Assembly (NCBI RefSeq): GCF_900182705.1
Contig: NZ_FXTP01000007.1
Location: 62,001 to 126,000, forward strand
From: Gracilimonas mengyeensis
Lineage (GTDB): Bacteria > Bacteroidota > Rhodothermia > Balneolales > Balneolaceae
DNA length: 64,000 nt
Reading direction: 5' to 3'
Position numbers and translations under genes: made by a program. Positions 8,161 through 16,591 of this stretch are shown here, in pieces. How positions within the stretch are numbered: position 1 is the first letter of the stretch; each line of letters starts with the position of its first letter. The notes beneath the pieces are model-generated. The model did not search any database. It saw only the letters and a program-made list of their open reading frames with translations, and had not been told where the DNA came from.

Positions 8161-9558
8161 TTGACCACTAAGCAGCCACAAAATATTCTAACTGGCTTAC
8201 ATTTAAGAATTAGCCCGAGACAACTGTCGCAGGCATGGATTCTGTTCAGCATTTTCGCGCTAATTTTAGCCGGATTTCTTTCCCTATTCATAATGTTGGG
8301 GCGCGCTCCGTACATCAACGATTGGATGTTTGGCACCGAATGGATGCGACGCATCCTAGTAGTGCACGTCAATCTCGCCCTTACAGTCAGCTTTTATGCT
8401 TTCATCACGGGGCTGTTCTTGATGATTCCATCCTCTCAAACCTTCATAAATAAAAGGCAGCTTCTATCTTTTGGAATGGCATTGGCAAGCACTCTTGTAC
8501 TTACCATCAGCGGCTTCATTCCGATTGGGGAACCTATTTTATCAAACTATGTGCCCGTTATTGACCATCCCATTTTTATTGTCGGTCTTTGTTTTTTTGC
8601 ATTGTCGCTAATCCTCACGTATTGTGATGAACGCTTGCTACCGAACTTTGTAAGATATACATATATCAGCGAATTCAACTTTCCGGTTTCGATCATTCCA
8701 ATACTACAGTCGGCCGTTATAATCCTTGTTATCGGTGTACTTAATTTTCTCCATGCCTGGGTGATTACTCCTGCAGAATTATCCCCGGAAGTCTATTTTG
8801 AATTAGTACTTTGGGGCGGTGGACATGTACTACAGTTCACAAATATGGCTGCTGGTGCAGCAATTTGGGGATTGCTTTTCCACAGTACAACTCAGAAACA
8901 TTTTATGTCTTATCGCACCAATTTCATTCTTTTTGGACTATACGCATTACCCCTGTTTTTTACACCTTTTTTGCTGCTCGAAGGCACAACTACCGCTTTG
9001 TATATCACAGGGTTTACCCGTTATATGCAGTGGGGCATTTTTCCGGTTATTACGGTTGTAACAGTGATTGTAATTATTAGGATGATCCAGAACAGGACCT
9101 TTTTTAAGCTCAAAACCATCCTGTCTAACCCGGCCTATACGGGACTTGTTTGGAGTCTATTTTTAACTATTTCCGGCTTCATCCTCGGGGCAATGATTCG
9201 AGGTTCAAATACGATGGTGCCCGCTCATTATCATGCAACACTTGGAGCTGTTACCATAGCCTTTATGGCTGGTACATATGAACTTATGGGGTATTACGGT
9301 TATCCGTCGCCATCATGGAAAAGTAAAAAGCAGGAAGCTATTCAATTACTTATTTTCGGTGTTGGGCAGACTATTTTTGTAAGTGGACTTGCCGTGGCCG
9401 GAACGTATGGATTGGCACGCAAAGTTTTTGGGGAGGAGCAACTTATATTATCTCCAGAAATTTATGTCGGTCTTGGTTTACTGCTCGTTGGTGGCTTAAC
9501 TGCTATTTTGGGTGGAATTCTATTTCTAAAAAATATACTTGCATATATTCGCCCATAA
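8161..9558 (+). CDS. Divergent heme-copper oxidase subunit I-like membrane protein (candidate NO reductase-like)
   Basis: 465 aa, about 12 membrane segments, TTG start 13 bases after the P450. It keeps the heme ligands expected for subunit I: His69 in helix II (VVHVNLAL), His222 in helix VI (GGGHVLQF), and His356/His358 in helix X (PAHYHATLG). The HisHis pair of helix VII that normally completes the CuB/FeB site is absent; no HH dipeptide occurs anywhere in the protein. The active-site metal must therefore be bound differently or be missing. Context with a P450 and, further on, NnrS, RIC, DUF2249 and Fnr-type genes suggests NO chemistry. No cytochrome c subunit or CuA subunit is adjacent. Family level is reliable, the reaction is not established. 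Confidence 0.75.
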   Translation: MTTKQPQNILTGLHLRISPRQLSQAWILFSIFALILAGFLSLFIMLGRAPYINDWMFGTEWMRRILVVHVNLALTVSFYAFITGLFLMIPSSQTFINKRQLLSFGMALASTLVLTISGFIPIGEPILSNYVPVIDHPIFIVGLCFFALSLILTYCDERLLPNFVRYTYISEFNFPVSIIPILQSAVIILVIGVLNFLHAWVITPAELSPEVYFELVLWGGGHVLQFTNMAAGAAIWGLLFHSTTQKHFMSYRTNFILFGLYALPLFFTPFLLLEGTTTALYITGFTRYMQWGIFPVITVVTVIVIIRMIQNRTFFKLKTILSNPAYTGLVWSLFLTISGFILGAMIRGSNTMVPAHYHATLGAVTIAFMAGTYELMGYYGYPSPSWKSKKQEAIQLLIFGVGQTIFVSGLAVAGTYGLARKVFGEEQLILSPEIYVGLGLLLVGGLTAILGGILFLKNILAYIRP

Positions 9559-9577
9559 ACCTTAAACACAATCTACT

Positions 9578-10276
9578 TTACTTGGTCCAGTAATACAGTA
9601 GATTGTAAAGAAGCACTTCTCCCCTCTTCGAAGCCTCTTCCGATTTAAGAAGCATTTGTTCAGCACTTTGCACATGATCCCCGGATTCCCGATATCTCCC
9701 CCAATTATTGATCATTGCCTGTACTTCTGGGCGTCCTATTTCAAGATGAAACTGCAAGCCGATAATATTTTCGTTCACAACAAATGCCTGATTGGTACAA
9801 AGTTCAGTGGAGGCCAAATGTACGGCTCCTTCAGGTAAATCAAATGTATTGCTATGCCAGTGATATACCATCGGATCTTCCCAGTGTTTAGTCGCGGGGT
9901 GAGTTTTACCTGTCTCTGTAAGGTTGATAGGATACCACCCAATTTCATGATCTTTTGCCGGATGCACAGATTTACCCATAACATGAGCAATCAGTTGTGC
10001 CCCAAAGCAAATTCCCAAAACCGGTTTTCCCAAACCTATCATCTTTTTGATCAATTCTTTTTCACCGGTTAACCATGGATACTTTTCCTCATCTTCAATA
10101 TTCATGGGCCCACCCATCACAATTAGATAATCCACATCATCCACAACAGGAAGTGAATGATCATCATAGAGATTGATCTTTTGAAGCATAAAACCCTTTT
10201 CCTCAAGGTAAGTCTCAATCATACCAGGCCCTTCGAAAGGAACGTGCATAAGGCAATAGAAAACTGGATTAGACAT
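9578..10276 (-). CDS. Class I glutamine amidotransferase-like protein (GMP synthase GATase-type)
   Basis: 232 aa. Catalytic triad residues visible: nucleophile Cys in GICFGAQLIA, His in LQFHLEI followed by Glu two residues on. Contains the MGGPMN oxyanion-region loop typical of stand-alone GATase proteins related to GMP synthase and of gamma-glutamyl hydrolase-like enzymes. The partner synthetase domain is missing, so it may act on free gamma-glutamyl compounds; substrate unknown. It ends convergently with the heme-copper-like gene (19-base gap) and follows the SDR gene by 22 bases on the same strand. Confidence 0.85.
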   Translation of the reverse strand: MSNPVFYCLMHVPFEGPGMIETYLEEKGFMLQKINLYDDHSLPVVDDVDYLIVMGGPMNIEDEEKYPWLTGEKELIKKMIGLGKPVLGICFGAQLIAHVMGKSVHPAKDHEIGWYPINLTETGKTHPATKHWEDPMVYHWHSNTFDLPEGAVHLASTELCTNQAFVVNENIIGLQFHLEIGRPEVQAMINNWGRYRESGDHVQSAEQMLLKSEEASKRGEVLLYNLLYYWTK

Positions 10277-10298
10277 TATTGGAGGTATTGAATTTAGG

Positions 10299-11006
10299 TT
10301 AAGACCTAGGATCGAGTGGACGGACTGTCATATCGTTTACAAGAAAATTATCCGGTGTTTGTAAAATGTGAACTATCATTTCAGCAAGATCATCCGGCTG
10401 CAACATGTTAGCATGTGATTCGATTCCTGATTCTTCAAAAAAATGAGTGTCTATAGAACCTGGGTTGAAACACGTTACTTTGATATTGCTAAAGCGCAGT
10501 TCTTTGAACAGAGCCTCACTAAATCCCTGTACGCCAAATTTGGTAGTACTGTAGGCCGATTTCGTCATGCCGGAGGTTTTTCCGAGGATGGAACCCACGT
10601 TAATGATATGGGATGACTCGGCATTGGCTTTCATCAATGGCACGACCTCCCTTGTTAAAAAATACATTCCGTTTATATTGGTATCCATCATTTGCTTCCA
10701 CTGCTCAAGAGGCAGTTCCTCAATTTTACCAAATATCCCTGCCCCCGCGTTGTTGATGAGGATATCTGGACTGTATCCATCGTTGAAAGTCTGGCCAAAC
10801 CATTCCGAAACAGCCGCTTGATTGGTAATATCCAGGGTAACTGGAAAAAATAAATTTCCCAGCTCTGTTTCCATTTTATTCAATTTTCCGGATGAACGTG
10901 CCAATCCGAAAACCCGAACCTGAAGTTTGGTTAACTGACGTGCGATAGCGGCTCCAAGCCCACTGCTGGCGCCGGTAACAATAGCTGTTTTATTTTCTAA
11001 AAACAT
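10299..11006 (-). CDS. Short-chain dehydrogenase/reductase (SDR)
   Basis: 235 aa classical SDR. NAD(P)-binding TGASSGLGAAIA near the N terminus, NNAGAG after beta-4, and catalytic Ser-Tyr-Lys with Tyr-Ser-Thr-Thr-Lys (YSTTK). Substrate cannot be read from sequence. Begins 12 bases after the end of the SdhC-like gene, so probably co-transcribed with it. Confidence 0.9.
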   Translation of the reverse strand: MFLENKTAIVTGASSGLGAAIARQLTKLQVRVFGLARSSGKLNKMETELGNLFFPVTLDITNQAAVSEWFGQTFNDGYSPDILINNAGAGIFGKIEELPLEQWKQMMDTNINGMYFLTREVVPLMKANAESSHIINVGSILGKTSGMTKSAYSTTKFGVQGFSEALFKELRFSNIKVTCFNPGSIDTHFFEESGIESHANMLQPDDLAEMIVHILQTPDNFLVNDMTVRPLDPRS

Positions 11007-11018
11007 GTATACTGATAT

Positions 11019-11717
11019 TTATAAAGTTGATAATAATACTCCCTCTCCTCCAGTGAAATAGATGTATAACGGTATGAAGAGAAAACCAATAGCCAACAGA
11101 ATGGCGAAGAAGATGCTGAATACATAGAACAAATCAGAGAATCTTCTTCTCTGCATGGAAAGAGAGGTTAATGCACTCCAGAATCCATGAGCCAGGTGAG
11201 CAGCGAGAAATAGCATCACCGCCGTATATCCAAAGGCGTGCCACGGATTTTGAAAGGTCGAAATGACCAAAGATTTCAGGTCCCGAACTTCTACCCCATT
11301 CAGCGTTATCATTTCCACCGGACCGAATTTGAAATCGTTGAGATGGACAATCAAAAACAAGAATAGTACAATACCGGAAATTGCTTTGGTCCGTGCATGC
11401 CAGGTATTATGTGCAGGCTCTCCTCTGGTTTGATAGGTATCATATCTATCCGAACGCGCTCGTTTCCGTTTTCTCCAAATAGATATACCTACGATGGCAT
11501 GTACCAAGAATGTAAGTGCCAGAAGGAATTCAAGGATATATAAAATCCATCCCAAACTTTCCAATTGATAGGTGTATTGGTTAAACGCATTTTCGGGGCC
11601 AAACAGGGTTAGGTTTCCCGCCAAATGTACCACTACAAAACCGACAAGTGCCAAACCGGTAGCACCATTTAACACCTTCCTCCCGACCTGCGATCGTAAT
11701 ACTTTCATTAATTTCAT
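11019..11717 (-). CDS. Succinate dehydrogenase/fumarate reductase cytochrome b subunit (SdhC-type), orphan
   Basis: 232 aa, five membrane helices, His residues in helices as expected for heme b ligation (VVHLAGNL, LVHAIVG, LIVHLND, AHLAHGFW). Matches the SdhC/FrdC type used by Bacteroidetes and Bacillus. GGAGA sits 8 bases before the ATG. No SdhA or SdhB lies next to it; its neighbours are an SDR and a small hypothetical gene. Either the catalytic subunits are elsewhere or it serves another partner. Confidence 0.85.
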   Translation of the reverse strand: MKLMKVLRSQVGRKVLNGATGLALVGFVVVHLAGNLTLFGPENAFNQYTYQLESLGWILYILEFLLALTFLVHAIVGISIWRKRKRARSDRYDTYQTRGEPAHNTWHARTKAISGIVLFLFLIVHLNDFKFGPVEMITLNGVEVRDLKSLVISTFQNPWHAFGYTAVMLFLAAHLAHGFWSALTSLSMQRRRFSDLFYVFSIFFAILLAIGFLFIPLYIYFTGGEGVLLSTL

Positions 11718-11931
11718 TTGAAATCTCCGGTTTGATATAAAATTAAATATGTGAACCCATAGACAATAGTGTCTATTCTATGGATTCACAAACCTGTCGC
11801 CTGTATATTTAATCAGGTTTGATAAAAAAATTATTCGTGAATTAACTAACTTTGCTATAAGTTTAATGGAGTTTTGGGTTATGCAAAGTTTTTTTCAATA
11901 AGATCAATCTCTTTAATCCACAGTTTAAAAT

Positions 11932-12201
11932 TTAACAAACCTTTCCTGATTTCGGATCGATGTAGCATCCGTCCCCGCTGAGAGATCGCTGCCAGTTGAG
12001 GTCTGCTTCCAGCTCCCGGAGCCATACTTCGATTTCTTCATCTCCTGAAATAACTGAATCACCATCGTATATTTTCGGGAGATGATTCTCACTGGATCCA
12101 TTTTCAAGTACTTCCGTTTTGTATGATAGAACCAAATCCTTGAACCGGGATTCAATTTCATCCGCTTTTGGATCATTAGGCTGCCTGATGAGTTTGATCA
12201 T
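11932..12201 (-). CDS. Small hypothetical protein, possible thioredoxin/GST-N-like fold
   Basis: 89 aa, not confidently recognised. The layout (MIKLIRQPNDP start, a middle helix, then KIYDGDSVISGDEEIEVWLREL) recalls the N-terminal thioredoxin-fold domain of GST/glutaredoxin proteins, including a DGD-x-VISG turn, but the CxxC motif is absent (NDP instead). Ends with a short Cys-containing tail. It lies 20 bases downstream of the NDH-2 gene on the same strand, so it is likely in that transcript. Confidence 0.6.
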   Translation of the reverse strand: MIKLIRQPNDPKADEIESRFKDLVLSYKTEVLENGSSENHLPKIYDGDSVISGDEEIEVWLRELEADLNWQRSLSGDGCYIDPKSGKVC

Positions 12202-12221
12202 AGCTGATGTATGCTTAATGT

Positions 12222-13550
12222 TTAATGTTCATATTCTGAAAATTCGATTTCCGGTGATTCCGGAAAGGTTGAAATTCCTGTTTCTCCACAGTATTTGCAG
12301 TCAAGGCGGTCAGTGATAAGCCTTACCCCGCGTTTGAAGGTAAAATAGTACCACATCCATTCTACAAACACCCGAATTTTATTGTGGAAGCACAATAAAA
12401 ACAATATGTGTACAAAGGACCACATGAACCAGGCGGGGAAACCGCTTAATTTTAAGCCATGAATATCTGCAACGGCTTTAGCCCGACCAACAGTAGCCAT
12501 CATGCCTTTATCTTTGTAGATAAAAGCTGGCTTTACTGAAGAGGTATCGCCATGTATAATCTGATCAGCTACAAACTTCCCTTGCTGCAAAGCCACGGGT
12601 GCCAGGGCTGGAAGCGGGTTTCCTTCTTTATCTTCAACATACGCCGCATCTCCTATTACAAAAATTTCGGGATATTCCGGTACGCTCAGGTTTTGATTCA
12701 CCTTAACCCGGCCTGACCGATCTTGTTCTGTTCCCAGCGAATTCACCAGTGGTGAAGCCGATACCCCGGCAGCCCAAATTATATTGGGCGTTTCTATAAA
12801 GCCTTCTTTGAAATGGATCTTATTTTCTTCAATATCTGTTACCGGTGTATTTAAAAGAACTCTCACTCCCATATCCTCCAGCATTTGCCGGGCTTTTTCA
12901 GACAGTTCATCGGGGTAGCCATTCAAAATCTTGGGTGCAGCTTCTACCAAAAATACTCGGGTTTCGTTAGCGGAAATATTCTGGAAATCACGCATCAACT
13001 GACGTTTGGCAATTTCAGCAATGGCACCAGCCATCTCCACCCCGGTGGGTCCTCCTCCTACAATCACATAAGTAAGATAAGGTTCCCGCAATGCCGGATC
13101 CTCAATCTGTTCCGCTTCTTCCAGCGAAAGTAAAATACGTTCCCTGATGTTTAGGGCATCCGAGATAGATTTCAATCCGGGTGCGTGGTTTTCCCACTGT
13201 TCGTTTCCAAAATAATTGTATTTGGCCCCTGGAGCCAGCACCAAACGGTCGTATGTTACGGTGCGACCATCATGCAATAGCAATTGTTTTTGCTCCGGTT
13301 TTACCTTTTCTACTTTTCCCATGAGTACTTGTATACCGGAATCTTCTCCCAACACGGCTCGGATGGGAGCGGCAATATCGCCGGGAGAAAGTGCTGCCGT
13401 GGCCACCTGGTATAGTAACGGCTGGAACAAGTGATGATTAGACTTATCAATGAGGGTAACTTTACAGGATGATTTCCTCAGCTTCTTAGCGGTCGCAATC
13501 CCGCCAAAGCCTCCGCCTACAATTACAATATGTTCCTGACTCTTATCCAT
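12222..13550 (-). CDS. ndh: Type II NADH dehydrogenase (NDH-2)
   Basis: About 442 aa from ATG 13550 (GGTGAG just upstream; a GTG at 13559 is the alternative). Oxidises NADH and reduces quinone at the membrane without pumping protons. FAD-binding VIVGGGFGGIATA at the N terminus, NADH-binding VIVGGGPTGVEMAG in the middle, and the FVIGDAAYVE FAD-proximal motif. A hydrophobic C-terminal stretch (PAWFMWSFVHILFLL) fits membrane attachment, and a CKYCGE pair near the C terminus is an uncommon extra. Precedes the 89-aa gene and follows DUF488 on the minus strand. Confidence 0.93.
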   Translation of the reverse strand: MDKSQEHIVIVGGGFGGIATAKKLRKSSCKVTLIDKSNHHLFQPLLYQVATAALSPGDIAAPIRAVLGEDSGIQVLMGKVEKVKPEQKQLLLHDGRTVTYDRLVLAPGAKYNYFGNEQWENHAPGLKSISDALNIRERILLSLEEAEQIEDPALREPYLTYVIVGGGPTGVEMAGAIAEIAKRQLMRDFQNISANETRVFLVEAAPKILNGYPDELSEKARQMLEDMGVRVLLNTPVTDIEENKIHFKEGFIETPNIIWAAGVSASPLVNSLGTEQDRSGRVKVNQNLSVPEYPEIFVIGDAAYVEDKEGNPLPALAPVALQQGKFVADQIIHGDTSSVKPAFIYKDKGMMATVGRAKAVADIHGLKLSGFPAWFMWSFVHILFLLCFHNKIRVFVEWMWYYFTFKRGVRLITDRLDCKYCGETGISTFPESPEIEFSEYEH

Positions 13551-13569
13551 AATTCTCACCTCTACTTTT

Positions 13570-13929
13570 TTATATCAACTCATCTAAAAATTCTTTCAGT
13601 ACAATGGCATGATTGTGTGTTTCATCTTTGGCCGCATACAGCAGTGTTAATTTTTGGCCCTCTGCATTTTCGAAGAGTTCATCAATCACAGCCTCGCGAT
13701 CGGCCAATTCTGTTTTATACCGTTTTTTGAATTCCTCGAACTTTTCCGGATCGTGATCGAACCATTTTCGGAGCTCAGGCGAGGGTGAAATCCTTTTATT
13801 CCACTCATCTAACTGAGCCGCTTCCTTCGACACGCCTCTCGGCCACAGCCGATCTACCAGTACCCGGTAACCGTCGTTTTCAGATACATCTTCATAAATT
13901 CGTTTTATTTGTATGGATTGAACTGCCAT
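13570..13929 (-). CDS. DUF488 family protein
   Basis: 119 aa. Recognised by RLWPRGVSKE, the W..ISPSPELRKWFDHDPEKF block and the TLLYAAKD segment, all typical of DUF488 (YeaO-like) proteins. Function is unknown; the conserved acidic/Arg/His residues have suggested nucleic-acid or metal-related roles. It ends 19 bases before the ATG used for NDH-2, consistent with one transcript. Confidence 0.85.
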   Translation of the reverse strand: MAVQSIQIKRIYEDVSENDGYRVLVDRLWPRGVSKEAAQLDEWNKRISPSPELRKWFDHDPEKFEEFKKRYKTELADREAVIDELFENAEGQKLTLLYAAKDETHNHAIVLKEFLDELI

Positions 13930-13987
13930 AATAAAAATTCGTTGTTGTGTTAATATTTTGAGTCACATTGTTGATAACCTTTAATCC

Positions 13988-14452
13988 CTATTTCGCCAAC
14001 TCCGGTTTATACGTTCCGACCTCATTTCCGAATCCTATAGCCAGTCGGTTCCAACCGTTAATGGCAACAATGGCCGTAGTCAATACCACCATTTCCTGCT
14101 CTGAAAAATGCTCGCGAATCTCCATAAAAAATTCATCTGTGATGTCATTTTCTGAAATACGAGTCAGGGCTTCGGCCCATGCCAGTGCCGCTTGTTCTCT
14201 TTTAGAATAAAAAGGTGTTTCACTCCAGGCACTAAGGCCGTAAATACGTTGTTCGGTTTCGCCGGCTTCGCGGGCATCCTTGGTGTGCATATCAATACAA
14301 TAAGCGCATTGATTGATTTGGGAAGCCCGAATCTTCACCAGTTCAATCAGAGAAGATTCTATTTCCGAGTCTTTCACATAACCCTCCAGCTCCTGCATTC
14401 CCTTTACAGCATTTTGGTCTATTTCGTAATAATTAAGTTTCTCTTTTCTCAT
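13988..14452 (-). CDS. Carboxymuconolactone decarboxylase family protein (AhpD-like)
   Basis: 154 aa. Contains the redox-active CAYCIDMHTKDA motif (CxxC...H) of AhpD-like alkylhydroperoxidases, a helical bundle that reduces peroxides or reactive electrophiles. The W-S-ETPFYSKREQAALAWAEALT block is typical of this subgroup. Second of two CMD-type genes in a row (17-base spacing to the other), downstream of an acyl-ACP thioesterase gene. Role in oxidative or nitrosative defence is inferred from the family. Confidence 0.88.
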   Translation of the reverse strand: MRKEKLNYYEIDQNAVKGMQELEGYVKDSEIESSLIELVKIRASQINQCAYCIDMHTKDAREAGETEQRIYGLSAWSETPFYSKREQAALAWAEALTRISENDITDEFFMEIREHFSEQEMVVLTTAIVAINGWNRLAIGFGNEVGTYKPELAK

Positions 14453-14469
14453 TATTTGTGAATGTTAGT

Positions 14470-14814
14470 TTACTCCTCCAATTTATCCATCTCATCAATG
14501 GCTATGGCTGCGTGCGCATAAGCCGCACCGGCACGCATTTCGGAGGCCACCCAAATGGCTTCCATGATTTCCTCATTAGATGCCCCTTTTTGTTTGGCTT
14601 GCTTGGTGTGACTTTTAATGCAATACGGGCACTGCGTGATGTGAGCCGATGCTACAGCTATAAGCTGCTTGGTCTTTTCGTCCAGCGCACCTTCCTTAAA
14701 AACTTCCTTACTGAAATTCCGGAACGCACTTACCTGATCGGGAGCCAGATCGGCACGCTTTTTAGACATTTGTGGGGTAGCGGGTGGAAAAATAGTTTGG
14801 TCTTTGTTACTCAT
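14470..14814 (-). CDS. Carboxymuconolactone decarboxylase family protein, short form
   Basis: 114 aa with HITQCPYCIKSHTKQA, the CxxC-x3-H active-site motif of CMD/AhpD proteins, followed by the Ala/Glu-rich helix EEIMEAIWVASEMRAGAAYAH. Probably a thiol-dependent peroxidase-like or disulfide-linked reductant of unknown substrate. It lies between the other CMD gene and the thioesterase gene, all minus strand with about 20-base gaps. Confidence 0.88.
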   Translation of the reverse strand: MSNKDQTIFPPATPQMSKKRADLAPDQVSAFRNFSKEVFKEGALDEKTKQLIAVASAHITQCPYCIKSHTKQAKQKGASNEEIMEAIWVASEMRAGAAYAHAAIAIDEMDKLEE

Positions 14815-14835
14815 AATGCTGTCCTGTTTTGTTTG

Positions 14836-15573
14836 TTATTTACGATTCTTCCAGACTGTTTTAGCCGTTGAAAAAACTTGTTTGTTATACTGGTCTTGTA
14901 AAGTGTGATTAAATGTTTTTCCCGTGTCAGCAGGATCTGTCAGTGACTCTACCGTTTGCCCATATTGTGCTTCTCCTACAAAATTACCGTCAATGGTATG
15001 CAGGTAGCAGGTATCCACGATTTCATCAGGGATGGATTCCATAGCCCACTGTAAATATCTCAAATTGTTTACATGCTCATTTGAATCCATATCAAACCGA
15101 TGAACTGAAAAATGATTGCTGTAGATAGCCTCCTCAATTGCTTCAATCTTAATTTTTTCCATTTGGATGGATTCTTTCGGATTGATAGTCCACTGTTCCA
15201 CCATTTCCTTGAAAATCCGTGCCGGCCTTCTTCTTTTAATATCAAAAAACAACCAAAATCCTTTAGCCCTCCCAATAATGGAGCCGGCCTCATCTAAAAT
15301 GAGATTTTTCCTTGTCCCCCTGAATGTGGTCAATTCCGACAGCCAGGTTTTTATGGTGATTTTTTCTTTATACGCGGGATACCGCTCCATCACCATACGG
15401 CCCGACAGCAGCACCCATCCGATTCCACTTTCAAGTAAATCATATAAACTGTGGCCAATAGACAGGCAATGATCTGCCGCCGTTTCTTCCAACAGCGTCA
15501 GGATTGTAACAGGGGTTGCTTCTCCATGAACTCCCATTTCGAAGTATCTTAAATCAAAGGTATTTTTAAACAA
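14836..15573 (-). CDS. Acyl-ACP thioesterase
   Basis: 245 aa with two hotdog-fold halves. Start FDLRYFEMGVHGEATP and the block ETAADHCLSIG are typical of the plant/bacterial acyl-ACP thioesterase family; the second half has FSVHRFDMDSNEHVNN, where the DMDSNEHVN block carries the catalytic Asn/His region. Releases free fatty acids from acyl carrier protein. First gene of the minus-strand run that continues into the two CMD genes. Confidence 0.88.
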   Translation of the reverse strand: MFKNTFDLRYFEMGVHGEATPVTILTLLEETAADHCLSIGHSLYDLLESGIGWVLLSGRMVMERYPAYKEKITIKTWLSELTTFRGTRKNLILDEAGSIIGRAKGFWLFFDIKRRRPARIFKEMVEQWTINPKESIQMEKIKIEAIEEAIYSNHFSVHRFDMDSNEHVNNLRYLQWAMESIPDEIVDTCYLHTIDGNFVGEAQYGQTVESLTDPADTGKTFNHTLQDQYNKQVFSTAKTVWKNRK

Positions 15574-15720
15574 AATTTTGTAATTATTAGTGGTTGTTAT
15601 CTATATATTTTTTAGTAACATAAGCATGGAATTATTAACAAATGCGACAGTTCCAGGCGGGTCGCCAAGTGGCGAATTAAGATTACTTATTGTTACTTCT
15701 TAAATCTTTAAGTGATCAAA

Positions 15721-15748
15721 ACCTGCCGGACTTTTACATCCGACAAGT
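15721..15748 (-). terminator. Hairpin terminator after ComA-like gene
   Basis: ACCTGCCGGA (15721-15730) pairs with TCCGACAAGT (15739-15748) with two G-T wobbles and an 8-base loop; on the minus strand TTTTG follows. It ends the ComA/PrpD transcript and resembles the hairpin at 5776-5808. Confidence 0.6.
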
Positions 15749-15766
15749 CTTGTCGATCACTCCAAT

Positions 15767-16591
15767 TTAACCTTTATAGGTTAATACACGGCCCCAGAGG
15801 CTTTTGGTGCCCCAGATGCCACGGCGCAGGGTCTCAAGTTGCACTATCTGACTATGGTCAACAAATACATTTACTTCCGGACCGTAGTTTTTAATGTACC
15901 AGGCAAACACTTCGGGATCGGCTGCCTCAAACATCAGTTTTTCCAGCCCGATCTCATTGATGAATTGTGCCGGAACATCGGTTCTCCATGGATCAGCATT
16001 TTCGGTGATACCTTCTGATTCTATCATAATCATGTAGGCCCCGGCATCCACAAAGCGCTTGGCTTGTTTTACCGCATAGCCGGTATCCAGTGTGCCTTCG
16101 CTTTCCAGTTCGCCTTTGGCCGTATCACCGCCGGCACCAAACTGAATGCCGATTTCCGGTTTCGCCTTTAGCCCAGCCTCTTGTACTTTCTCGATCAGCC
16201 GCAGCCAATCATCAGTAGGCAAGGTGATGAATCCTGCTGAGAGCTCAATGATATCAAAACCATAATCTTTGCAGGTTTCGATGTATTGATCTACTGCTTC
16301 TTTGCCCTGGGTAAGCACATACTCCATGAATCCACCGGTAGAAACCAGCACATCATGGTCATGGGCAATCTCAATGAGTTCCTGTACAGACTTTTTGGGC
16401 ATCAGCGAAAAGGAACCCCCTGAGAATTTGAGAGCATCTACATGCTCTCCCATGGTTTCCATGATATCTTGCAAATAGCGTTTACCCATCACGGCATAAT
16501 ACGGGCCGCGGATTTCGGTAACTCCTGTTTTTCGTGGTTTAGATTCTCGTTCGTTCTTATTTAGAAAATCGAATGTTTTCTCTTTAGGCAT
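15767..16591 (-). CDS. Phosphosulfolactate synthase (ComA) family protein
   Basis: 274 aa TIM-barrel. Conserved pieces of the ComA family: GVTEIRGPYY, VDALKFSGGSFSLM, VLVSTGGFMEYVL, KPEIGIQFGAGGDT, IMIESEGI, FVDHSQIVQLE, and the RGIWG C-terminal block. ComA makes phosphosulfolactate from PEP and sulfite in coenzyme M synthesis. Homologues also occur in bacteria and plants that make no coenzyme M, so the reaction here is uncertain. It overlaps the MmgE/PrpD gene by 8 bases, implying coupled translation and a shared pathway. An Fnr-type box precedes the operon. Confidence 0.88.
   Translation of the reverse strand: MPKEKTFDFLNKNERESKPRKTGVTEIRGPYYAVMGKRYLQDIMETMGEHVDALKFSGGSFSLMPKKSVQELIEIAHDHDVLVSTGGFMEYVLTQGKEAVDQYIETCKDYGFDIIELSAGFITLPTDDWLRLIEKVQEAGLKAKPEIGIQFGAGGDTAKGELESEGTLDTGYAVKQAKRFVDAGAYMIMIESEGITENADPWRTDVPAQFINEIGLEKLMFEAADPEVFAWYIKNYGPEVNVFVDHSQIVQLETLRRGIWGTKSLWGRVLTYKG

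Noticed and set aside
11754-11785. Hairpin CCATAG...CTATGG upstream of the SdhC-like gene
   Set aside because: Bulged stem and no T-run; no clear regulatory reading.
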